A stretch of DNA of 58,130 bases, taken from positions 1 through 58,130 of the forward strand of contig VLTN01000103.1 in NCBI GenBank assembly GCA_008330645.1. Reading direction: 5' to 3'. Every line of letters starts with the position of its first letter. Position 1 is the first letter of the stretch. The position numbers were made by a program, and so were the translations under genes. The DNA is from Cafeteria roenbergensis (taxonomy: Eukaryota > Sar > Bigyra > Bicosoecida > Cafeteriaceae). Below the pieces are notes generated by a model that made no database searches, was not told where the DNA came from, and saw nothing but the letters and a program-made list of their open reading frames with translations. This document shows, one piece after another, positions 17,001-23,261 of this stretch.

Positions 17001-18958
17001 GGGGCACTGACTGCTCTCGCCGCGGACCGGGCGGGCGGCTTGCGTTGGATGCGGGAGATTCGCCTGATGAGCGAGCGACAGGCCACCACCGTCAGCAGCT
17101 CGCTGCGCCTTCAGCTGGCCACGACATGCGAAACCGCGCCCAGCTGCCGGGCGCAGAGCCAAGTGCTTCCACGTCACTTGGCGCCCTGAGCCAAACTGGC
17201 CTCTGTCAAGATGACACTGACGGCTCGGTGGCCGGCCGAGTCGCCGCAGCGCCGCGTGGTGACGGGCACTCCCACTCCCCGCCGCGGGCGCCGTCGCGCT
17301 CGCCATGGGTAGGAGGCGGCTGGAGGGCCTCGGCGGCTCGACACTCCTGGGCAGCCGGCCGGCAGCGAAGCCGCAGCCTCGTCAGGGCAGAGCCACTCCC
17401 CAGTGCTGGCAGTCCCTCTCAGTCTGTGCGTAGGCGGAGCCCCAGCGCGTGGTCAGACGCCGCTGCGGCCCGCCGTCAGGGCCACGCGGCGGAACATCGC
17501 CGGGGAGTCCGTCGGACGATTGATGTGCCGGCCGAGCGTGCCCAGTCAGCAAGAGAAGCAACGGCAAATGCGGACAGCCGCGCTGCAGGCAACCGCTCCT
17601 TAGCAGGTGGCTTGCTTGAGGCCAGCTCGGGGGTCGGACCAGCGACAGTCTCCGGGCCTGGATTGGATGCGACACAGACAGGCAGAGCCGCTGAGCGACG
17701 CCCCCGCCCCGCCAGACGGATTCCAGACGCAGCGCAGGCCGCGGCGGGCCCGGGCGCGCAGCCGGCGCGAGCTTCCGCGGCCGGTCGCTGGAGCGGCGTG
17801 GGCACGCGCGGCGGCGCGTTCGCCGTCGCCCCGCAGTCCGTCAGCGACGCGATGCAGACAGGGGCCTTTGATGACGACGACGGCTTTGCTCCGCCTGGGA
17901 GCCACGGTGGCAGAGCCGGTGGCGGAGCCGGTGGCGGCCTGGCCGCCGGCCCCAGGAGACGAGTCGCCTTTCTGCCGCAGCAGCAGCCTGACCAGCAACA
18001 GCTCTACCTGCAGCAGCTGCAGCTGTCGGAACAGGGCTCTCAACCAAGGCCGCCACTCTGGGCGGAGCCTTCAGCGGTTTCGCCGGTCAGCAGTCGGGAC
18101 GTCGGCCGCTCGGCAGCGGCTCGTCTTCCTGCGCAAGCGAATCTGCAACGATGGGAGACCGGTGGCCGCGCGAGCCGCCCTGACTGGCTGTTGACCGACC
18201 AAGGACCTGTGGACCGTAACGCCGTCCGTCTCGCCGCCATGTCAGCGGCTGGATCGCTGCCCAAACCACGAAGGCGGGCGCTTCTCGGGCCGGACGACGC
18301 GGAGCGCTCGCCCCCGCAGCGCCGCCTGTGGCTCCAGCAGCAGCGCTCGCCCTCTGTCGAGGCTGCGGCTGGCGGTGCCGCCAGGGCCGATGTGGGGGGC
18401 AGCGTGTGCCCGCGGGCCCGTCCTCGCCCCGCCGCTGGGGTGCTCCCACACAGCTTGGGCTCTGCCGGCGACGGGGCCCCGAACCGACGCGGGCAGGACA
18501 GCGACTGCACGCGGCGTGCCGGCGGGGAAGCCGCGTGCACAGCCGCCGCGGCGCGCGGCAGTGCTGGCCCTGCTGCTCATGGGCGCGGTGCCGCAGCCGA
18601 TGCTGCGGCGTGGCAAGCCGGCGAGGGAAGCGTTGCAGCGTGGCCCGGCGATGGCAGCCGACCCCCGCCGGCTCGCCGCGGCAACGCGCCCCGAGCTTCG
18701 CTGACCGTCCTCCGCCAACGCCGGCTCGCGATAGACACGCTGCGCGGTCGGCCGGCTGATTCGTCGTCTGGCGGGGTGGCGTCCCCTGCCTCCTCCTCGT
18801 CGGCAAACGTTGCAACCGGGTTCTCCGGCGGGAGCAAGAGACTGCGGCAGGCAAGGCGTGAGTTCAGCCACGGCCCTTGCAGAGTTGAGGCCGAACCCTA
18901 TGCGCTGCCAGTGAAGCGGCGCCCTGCTCAGCTGCCCGGGAGCCCGCCGGCTTTTTGA
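11039..18958 (+). CDS. Very long low-complexity protein (2,639 codons), possible XPF-nuclease/HhH core, SHOC1/ZIP2-like
   Basis: One frame stays open for 7.9 kb, which is too long for chance even at this G+C content. Most of the product is Ala/Ser/Arg/Gly/Pro-rich and disordered. Ordered islands are at residues about 860-990 (LFPSGPASLSPPHHLKQL to WAVDAYLAYDCIASVREALE), about 1475-1550 (WPVLVAPQLWRAVPGCDRR, ADMLVVGETAADARSLHVLP), about 1600-1665 (ALLARLEGLVAVLDRVTLML then VVDADGGQALM) and about 1740-1840. The third island, a helix followed by a buried strand ending in acidic residues, and the fourth, IGATPFLAEALVHRYGHV, resemble the XPF-like nuclease fold followed by a helix-hairpin-helix. 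That order is that of SHOC1/ZIP2, which acts with ZMM proteins in meiotic crossovers. I did not see an ERKxxxD nuclease motif, which SHOC1 also lacks. The family call is a hypothesis. The first ATG is used; exon structure is unresolved. Confidence 0.55.
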   Translation: MPSARQGTLCSGPLRPLAAAARSMTSRKRRLLVCRRAGHAERRCPVALRGMLRLDSVIAKAACSSFSRSDSGAALLFAGLGPGAALEHDISCTLVPRPAPAASSDALLAKASFRRLHDARVAAGLPQAELLAAVLRSPSPTDPADVGFAVANAVTLVARAASFGGAGSAGRDCGFLGGAKAVRLAPDLAAAQPESSDALAFPSSATGIAAVTAMPAARSVSKMTLPRARNAVSAGGARALVLGGNAFTEPEPMPAAAGAGPTDSGATHLKELFELLTTRLPPLSEVKKRCGLQSRALGGSGKDSHGKGQGGVVCGLYSLPDDDCGTAAPPSPSLGGETSACDSNTAAAWTYVNREVDASSKMLIPALGLPHRLPPACDALTGDNGRRILLSDPTLPGPPRSGHSASAAPSKAARTAPDSDVGDQGAQRRACSETAATAAASLALPSPSPGKSAARASISPEVQSSLASLSSPATRRFLASLLQIACAEYTAHAEAGSLLPLPSQSADGDAAAETGARAVSGPSASCVQHAPASLAKTLALALDAASSCASSARVGPTGGADPSQPLCNDCGAPGAGCQSCQWCRPQPWQHGSRLTGHGADCSIGLQTSDEVAAALPCSDEPSLLFGSPCYGLARKRSHVTTWLEDGSCRVALARRLRLVRRCGAALPPGGIDSGSRWSAPAGAAGWRVCAAPEADCKPATVAAAVAAATANNAAAATASTPLTCSAEAPMPARQGPADLWAAQCRDALRAARRGVSLAGLAGRVSMSSKACPSTATGRVGLADPDFATNAWRAKPTSRPAAARGREAPASGIAAQSSRHRATVTPMRPTRQLEEPSSERDTSESPRSYAQPLHRSKPPLFRAVSAEQLFPSGPASLSPPHHLKQLIRRSLVNIVHSHGHLMQLPLEPSADAVRAAISAVQAPAWAPCSLLACRLAEAVPSSAAASCRESDQPGRHRNPAVEDCASAADRQPRGPGPWAVDAYLAYDCIASVREALELGGIPILADSVAGPSLPGPRDVDLTLPPALQLHQDEGSLFPRRGDLCGMGLSQQSRCVLDGDRPSGEREPGTRQVPQRRRDGSAVHPSSASCPPMLSAGVSSTRSAAPAAAAAGAAALAAATDAVDGSASSPLCTRASSSAERWPAARQSPESGSESCLSWAGGCSSSSSATRPSTSSTTSSASRVVGGAQSSGGRPLPATATVPRLGVIRQSESLGAPRSGSHHESNGGAGRQAGQTPPEALAVSAKSSAGAPALRRSTRGLRSEDEGDAGCSGNRHGGGGCGVGSREVRSGAESGGASPSFEAYFGGEDAAVALAAAAGDGWSAETQPGLQVPTTPRPRPYRCMGGKPGGNGCNDESPPACETPQRVPESRSGGVVRRSRLRHPGVSPRTAQVSDSPETPATCRSPSGHQGTRSSDDGSASFAGGSAMGAGAGEGGHGREGGRRRSGSTASDSSDTSSPAEGWGPWPEKSLVAGPLEQVPWPVLVAPQLWRAVPGCDRRIEQRLSDARCHSGPALLDISELDGVADMLVVGETAADARSLHVLPLSHCLPPRPSAGVSVPSDPGCHGGVTAQAAALTSSQAPRGSGCPTQSNSRDGCRPGSQGSQVSVDALLARLEGLVAVLDRVTLMLVVDADGGQALMAEPEVSHAVNSVVAAMTDAGVEVAVCAGSTDDIGSSIADWAEAGTAPTAGVERRPAAQRGAAGPDSATASARSERGGTASPGATSCAGRCLVPVSVIQALEQGGSTPGRALWNVPIGATPFLAEALVHRYGHVGRAAAAVADETAGAKGAALAVAADLLPTRPEGDGLPMAHTRLYRTLSLLHAWLLADRSEAMARLLEETARREALAHRLRVIAAAGQAASPRAPRSSAPPAAPCVAGAPSRPRATSDDGSSTSLGQTPTRRSNACDRSLVAAGETAGRPTPQPRRKRCRPDEARAAEPQAASARGRALMSLEQTRSGARGPRGAGDCAATSGAAAAAAAAGAASAGGGGTDCSRRGPGGRLALDAGDSPDERATGHHRQQLAAPSAGHDMRNRAQLPGAEPSASTSLGALSQTGLCQDDTDGSVAGRVAAAPRGDGHSHSPPRAPSRSPWVGGGWRASAARHSWAAGRQRSRSLVRAEPLPSAGSPSQSVRRRSPSAWSDAAAARRQGHAAEHRRGVRRTIDVPAERAQSAREATANADSRAAGNRSLAGGLLEASSGVGPATVSGPGLDATQTGRAAERRPRPARRIPDAAQAAAGPGAQPARASAAGRWSGVGTRGGAFAVAPQSVSDAMQTGAFDDDDGFAPPGSHGGRAGGGAGGGLAAGPRRRVAFLPQQQPDQQQLYLQQLQLSEQGSQPRPPLWAEPSAVSPVSSRDVGRSAAARLPAQANLQRWETGGRASRPDWLLTDQGPVDRNAVRLAAMSAAGSLPKPRRRALLGPDDAERSPPQRRLWLQQQRSPSVEAAAGGAARADVGGSVCPRARPRPAAGVLPHSLGSAGDGAPNRRGQDSDCTRRAGGEAACTAAAARGSAGPAAHGRGAAADAAAWQAGEGSVAAWPGDGSRPPPARRGNAPRASLTVLRQRRLAIDTLRGRPADSSSGGVASPASSSSANVATGFSGGSKRLRQARREFSHGPCRVEAEPYALPVKRRPAQLPGSPPAF

Positions 18959-19513
18959 CGCATGCCGAGCTGCCCGCCAACCCGTCGATGTTGCTGCTCT
19001 GACACAACTATCCACCCGCCGACGCCCCTCCCCCCGCCCCCTCGCCCCGCCGTCACCCGCCTAGTCCGTTCGCCCTTCACCATGCGCGACCGCTTGCGTT
19101 TTCGTTGTGCTGCGACTGCGCAGTCGTGTGGTCGTCGTCGGCGTCGGCGGAGTGACGAGGCGCTGCAACATCACGCAGCCTACGCCCGGCGTGGCCACGC
19201 GGGCAACGTGAGCTTCGCGCGAGCTGCAGACGCCGCAACGAGCACAGCTGTTGCACACCAGACTTGCGACAAGTGTCCTTTGGGAAACATCGTCGTGTTG
19301 GCCATCGCAACGCGATCCTCGTTGTGGACGTCGCTCCATCGCTCACTTCCTCGGGCTCTTCGGGGGCAGCGCATCATGCCAAACGTCGCTGTCGTCGCGC
19401 CGCGCGAATCCTTCCCACTGCCCCCTCCAAACACACACACACACACACACACACACGCGCGCGCGCGCACACACACACGCACACACACACCGTGAACGGC
19501 GTGGGGGCGCGCG
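18959..19513. other. Intergenic region with CA/CG dinucleotide tract
   Basis: The two flanking genes converge here. No gene is supported. A mixed (CA)n-(CG)n-(CA)n microsatellite lies at about 19431-19490, an alternating purine-pyrimidine tract of the kind that can adopt Z-DNA. Confidence 0.6.
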
Positions 19514-20749
19514 TCAGGCATGCGCTGGCACACCCGCGAATCCCAGCATCGCAGGCACGGCCGACAGCCCCATCGACCGCATGCGCGGGCTGATGCGGTG
19601 CAGATTGGCCCTCCCCATCATCCACAAGTCACGAGAGTAAAGCGCGTAGTAGAAGACGATCGCGCCCACCATCCACCACTGAGCGAAGCCTGCCGACTCC
19701 ATGTTGCGCATGTGGTTTGCGTGGTTGATCGCCTGGCGCTGCGCCGCGGCAACGTCGCCCCCGGAGGCCACGGCCTCCTTGACGAGCGCGCTGCTAGCCA
19801 CAGTGGCCTCGACGTCGACGGGGCCTGTGCCCGGGTGCAGCACCATTGCCGGAAGTGTCGGGAAGAAGGCCGACAGCAGCACAAAGGCTCGGAACCACCA
19901 TCCAACGGTGTCAGCTGACCGGGAGACGGGCAGCGAGGTGGCGCCCGCGGCGTCTGCAGTGAGCGTGGCGGTGCACCAGAGCACGCAGGCGCCGTGGTAA
20001 ATGGAGAGAAGGAAGAATATGTTTGCGCCCATCACGTGCACCAGCCCCGCCACGTCTCCCATGCCCTGAAGCGGGATGACCCCCTGCAGAGCCAAGCCGG
20101 CGAAGGCGATGCGAGCCACGAGGGAGGCGCGCTCGAGCGTGGCCAGGGCAGCTTCCCGGTCCTGCAAGGCGGCAGCCCTGCCTCGAGAGGAGCCCCCAGC
20201 TCCTGCGGTCTCGCCTCCGCCGTCATCAGCGGCCACTGCTGGACCCACTTCGGAGATGGGGGCAGACTGGAGGCCTGCCCGGATGAGCAGAATCACGGGA
20301 ATTTCGAGGAAAAACAGGGCAGCAGTGATGAGGGGGAAGCCCGTGCGGTACACGGTGGCTTCGGGCTCGTGAATTCCCGCCAGACTGATCGGCGGGGTGT
20401 CGAGCCATTCGGGGATATGGCCGTGCGCCTTGGCCATGGAGACGCATGCGTAGAGCACCGGGACAGCGGCCATTGCAGCAAGCACAGGAAACGCGCTGCC
20501 GAGCGGCGAGGCCGCGAATGCCACTGCCGCGGCCACTCGCGGGTCGCGCCACACCTGCGAAGCAGCATCCCCCTCCCCGCCAGCATCCGTTGCAAACGGT
20601 CCCGGTGAAGACGAGTCGGCGGTACTCCGCCCGCCGCTGCCGCTCCGGCTCCGGAGGCCGCCAGCTGCTCCGTCCGCGTCGAGCGCGTCGGCCTCGCGCA
20701 GCTGCTCTCGAACTGAGCGGGGCATATCGGTGCGCAAACGCCAGGACAA
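19514..20749 (-). CDS. Frag1/DRAM/Sfk1-family multi-pass membrane protein (411 aa)
   Basis: ATG at 20749 gives a polar N-terminal region of about 80 residues, then six predicted membrane helices. Family features are visible: a first helix followed by HGHIPEWLDTPPISLAGIHE with the PE pair before the second helix (LITAALFFLEIPVILLI), LVHVMGANIFFLLSIYHG, WWFRAFVLLSAFFPTLP, and a late ESAGFAQWWMVGAIVFYYAL before the last helix. The family includes yeast Sfk1 (plasma-membrane phosphoinositide/lipid homeostasis), PGAP2/Frag1 (GPI-anchor remodelling) and DRAM (autophagy-linked lysosomal protein); which role applies cannot be read from the sequence. A Gly/Ala/Ser-rich insert (about 170-200) between two helices is unusual. 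It is divergently paired with the methyltransferase gene at 21290. Confidence 0.75.
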   Translation of the reverse strand: MSWRLRTDMPRSVREQLREADALDADGAAGGLRSRSGSGGRSTADSSSPGPFATDAGGEGDAASQVWRDPRVAAAVAFAASPLGSAFPVLAAMAAVPVLYACVSMAKAHGHIPEWLDTPPISLAGIHEPEATVYRTGFPLITAALFFLEIPVILLIRAGLQSAPISEVGPAVAADDGGGETAGAGGSSRGRAAALQDREAALATLERASLVARIAFAGLALQGVIPLQGMGDVAGLVHVMGANIFFLLSIYHGACVLWCTATLTADAAGATSLPVSRSADTVGWWFRAFVLLSAFFPTLPAMVLHPGTGPVDVEATVASSALVKEAVASGGDVAAAQRQAINHANHMRNMESAGFAQWWMVGAIVFYYALYSRDLWMMGRANLHRISPRMRSMGLSAVPAMLGFAGVPAHA

Positions 20750-21289
20750 AGCGTACGGGCCGCAAGGTAGCGGGAAGCAGGAAGCGGGGCCTGGAGGCGC
20801 GGACGCCCGGGGCGCGGTGGCGACTTGGACGCGCGCGGTGAAGCAGGCCGGGCTGCTGGAGACATGCTCGACGCGCGCAAAATATCGCCGATTCCTCTGC
20901 CAGCAGAGCTAGCAAGGCCGGGAAGCGCACGGACCACCGCGGCGGCCCGCTGCGCGCCCCGGGGACCGGTCCGCGCAGTGTAGTCCGGCAGGCAAACCGG
21001 CGAGGGCAAGGAGCGGTCAGCGCTGCTCGCCGCGCACCAGCCTGCCTTCTGATCGGTCCCTTTCCGGGCCAGCGCAAGGAGGACGAGCAGGCAGCTCGCG
21101 GCAGTCTGCGCGCGCGCTGCGCCGACGCCACTGACAGCGCCAGAGCGGGAGGAGGAAGAAACGTAGCAGCGGGCACTGGCGGTGCCATTCACGTGCTAGG
21201 CACCACCTCTGGCGGCGCCATTCACGTGCCAAGCACCACTGCGCGACTGCAGCGGCCTGCTCCGCCGCGCTGGCAGCCGCGCGTGCAGC
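20750..21289. promoter_or_regulatory. Shared divergent promoter with two 33-bp repeats containing CACGTG
   Basis: This 540-base stretch separates the starts of two divergent genes. Two tandem 33-bp repeats lie at 21178-21210 and 21211-21240 (30 of the second 33 bases before divergence); each contains GCCATTCACGTG, so palindromic CACGTG sites sit at 21190-21195 and 21223-21228, exactly 33 bases apart. CACGTG is the classic E-box/G-box bound by bHLH or bZIP factors. Position 50 to 100 bases upstream of ATG 21290 supports a regulatory role for the methyltransferase gene. Confidence 0.5.
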
Positions 21290-22543
21290 ATGGCTGGCGT
21301 GACGCCCGTCGAGCTGCAGACGGGCGAAACTCGTTCTGTTCGTCTGGAGGTCGCAGGCCACTCCCTCGCCCTCGCCCAGGACCCGTCAAGCGGCAACCAC
21401 GGCCACGTGGTGTGGGACGCTGCTGGCGACCTCGCCAAGTACCTCCTGGAGGGATCCAAGAGACGTGACGTGAGCGTTGCAAGGCTTGGACCAAGGGGCA
21501 ATTCCAGTCGAATGCATGCCGCCTTCGGCATGCCCCTCACTCATATGTGCTTGTCGGGCTGGCTGGCCTCTCAGAGAGATCGAGACGTCGAGGCGTCTGC
21601 GGCTGCTGGCTCCGTCGCATGCAGCCAGCTTCGAGAGCGCGCCGCACCCACCCTCGCGAGCACTGCTGCCGGTTTCGTCGCTTGTTGTGTTTATGTCTTC
21701 GAGCAGGTGCGGGGAAAACGCGTGGTTGAAGTTGGGTCCGGCACTGGCGCCGCTGGCCTGCTGCTGGCCATGGCAGGCGCCACAGTGGCACTCACTGATT
21801 TGCCCTCAGTGGTGCCTCTGCTGGCAGCCAACGCCGCGCGCGTGCTGGGCTCTGCCAGGGTGAGGATCCACCGCGGAGACGGTGCCGCCGAGTGCGGCGA
21901 CGACGATGAGTCGCCTGCTCACCGCTCAGGGAGCCACGCCCCCGAAACCGGTGAATCTGCTACTACCGCGGAAGCAGCGTTTGGAGCAGTTGGCGGCGGG
22001 GACGATTCTTGGGGCTCGGTTGATGTTGGTCCATGGGACTTTGGGAAGGATCCTCCTTCCTTTATTCTGAGGCTGGCAGAGCCACATGCGATACCGCGAG
22101 TCGCTGCGCATCGAGGAGCTGCTTCATGCGCAGCAGCTGCACCTGCAGCTGACGCGACCATGCCCGACGACGGACGCGCTGCGGACGGCTCGGCAACTGC
22201 CTCAGGCGCTGCTGCTACAGCTGCTGGCCCCGAGGCAGCCGCTTCTGGAGCTTCGCCATTGAATGGCGTTGCCAAGCAATTGTGGCCTCACTTCATTGTT
22301 GGGAGCGACGTGCTCTACGCCGAATCGCTCATAGATCCGCTGCTGCGCGGAGTGGAGTCGCTCATGGGACCCTCAACGGTAGCAATCTTGGCGAACGAGC
22401 GGCGTTGCGAAGACACGTTCGACGCCTTTGTGCGGGCATGCAAGGATCGGTTTCGCGTCAGGGCAGTACCTCGGAAGCAGATGCCCCCCGAGGCGCCTGA
22501 GAGTATGTACATTCTGGAACTGCGACTGAAGCGGCACCGATGA
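21290..22543 (+). CDS. FAM86/METTL21-type protein methyltransferase, two exons
   Basis: ATG 21290 opens exon 1 (21290-21469; ends LAKYLLEGSKRRD). A GTGAGC donor at 21470 and a CTTCGAGCAG acceptor at 21706 define a 237-base phase-0 intron that happens to be open. Exon 2 (21707-22543) starts VRGKRVVEVGSGTGAAGLLLA, the SAM-binding motif I of Methyltransf_16, directly after the helix that precedes it in the family. ALTDLPSVVPLLAANAARVL is motif II, and HFIVGSDVLYAESLIDPLL is the xDVLY motif that binds substrate and cofactor. The mature product is about 338 residues. A disordered Ala/Gly-rich insert (about 21890-22265) between motifs II and the DVLY strand is not usual. Family members trimethylate lysines in chaperones and translation factors (eEF2 for FAM86); the substrate here is unknown. 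Confidence 0.75.
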   Translation: MAGVTPVELQTGETRSVRLEVAGHSLALAQDPSSGNHGHVVWDAAGDLAKYLLEGSKRRDVSVARLGPRGNSSRMHAAFGMPLTHMCLSGWLASQRDRDVEASAAAGSVACSQLRERAAPTLASTAAGFVACCVYVFEQVRGKRVVEVGSGTGAAGLLLAMAGATVALTDLPSVVPLLAANAARVLGSARVRIHRGDGAAECGDDDESPAHRSGSHAPETGESATTAEAAFGAVGGGDDSWGSVDVGPWDFGKDPPSFILRLAEPHAIPRVAAHRGAASCAAAAPAADATMPDDGRAADGSATASGAAATAAGPEAAASGASPLNGVAKQLWPHFIVGSDVLYAESLIDPLLRGVESLMGPSTVAILANERRCEDTFDAFVRACKDRFRVRAVPRKQMPPEAPESMYILELRLKRHR

Positions 22544-23261
22544 GGCCTTCCAACAGTGTCCGACGACGCCTCCGATTAGCCCTGGCGTGTGTGATCGTAG
22601 GGAATTGTAGCTGTGCAGCAGGCAGTGGCCGACTGGGCGCCTACAACGTGTCCGGCGCCAGCGGGTTGGGAGAGGCGGTGTCTTTGGGAATGATCGAAAT
22701 CTGTGGCTACCGTCCAACCTGGCTGGCGTCGAAATGCTGTTGCAGAAACCCTCGCGAGCGCATGTAGGTCTGCTTTCTGTTCGGTAAACCGGTTGGGTTC
22801 ATATTTGTCTGCTGCTGTCTTGTTTCTGGTTGGCAGAGTGGAGGCGAGGATCGCCGATGCTGACCTAGCGGCTAAAGATTCGGCTCGGCGGGGACCGCCA
22901 GGGTCGCCCGAGGGTGGGTCAAACGAGTTCATGCACACACCACACGGGGCGCACGCGCGAGACGGTACGGGGGGTCGCCCGGGAAGCCCACGTGGGCTTG
23001 AGCACCGGGAGCGCTCGCGACTTGAAGGGCGCGAACGATTGACGATCGGCGAGGTGCAGCTCTGCCGTATAAAGCAGAGCCACATGCGCTCGCAAGGTTT
23101 TGCGGTGGCGTTTCGACGCCAACCCAGTTGAACAGCAGCCCTAAATTGCGATCATGTCCATGGGCCACTCACGGGTCACGCCGGGGGCGGCCCCAGCACG
23201 CTGCAGGGAAGCCGCGTGGCCCAAGAGAGTGTCGAGACGATGCCAGGGGGACTTGCGGTGC
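22544..23261 (+). repeat. Dispersed host repeat, copy B, interrupted by a MITE-like element
   Basis: 22545-22685 and 23156-23258 are the two halves of a repeat whose other copy (C) is inverted at 26195-26620. The left half has TGTCCGGCGCCAGCGGG, the right half GGGTCACGCCGGGGGC and AAGAGAGTGTCGAGACGATG. Between them sits a 466-base element, described separately. The repeat begins two bases after the methyltransferase stop codon and ends at the stop codon of the next gene. Confidence 0.6.
22690..23155. mobile_element. MITE-like element with about 90-bp terminal inverted repeats
   Basis: The left arm (22690-22779) and the inverted right arm (23066-23155) align over about 90 bases, both starting ATGATCG and sharing TTGGCGTCGAAA/CTGGCGTCGAAA, GCGAGCGCATGT and TCTGCTTT. 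The interior has no coding potential but contains the block shared with copy A near 7000-7110. A 7-bp hairpin GCTCTGC/GCAGAGC sits in the right arm. A target-site duplication is not clear. Confidence 0.6.
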
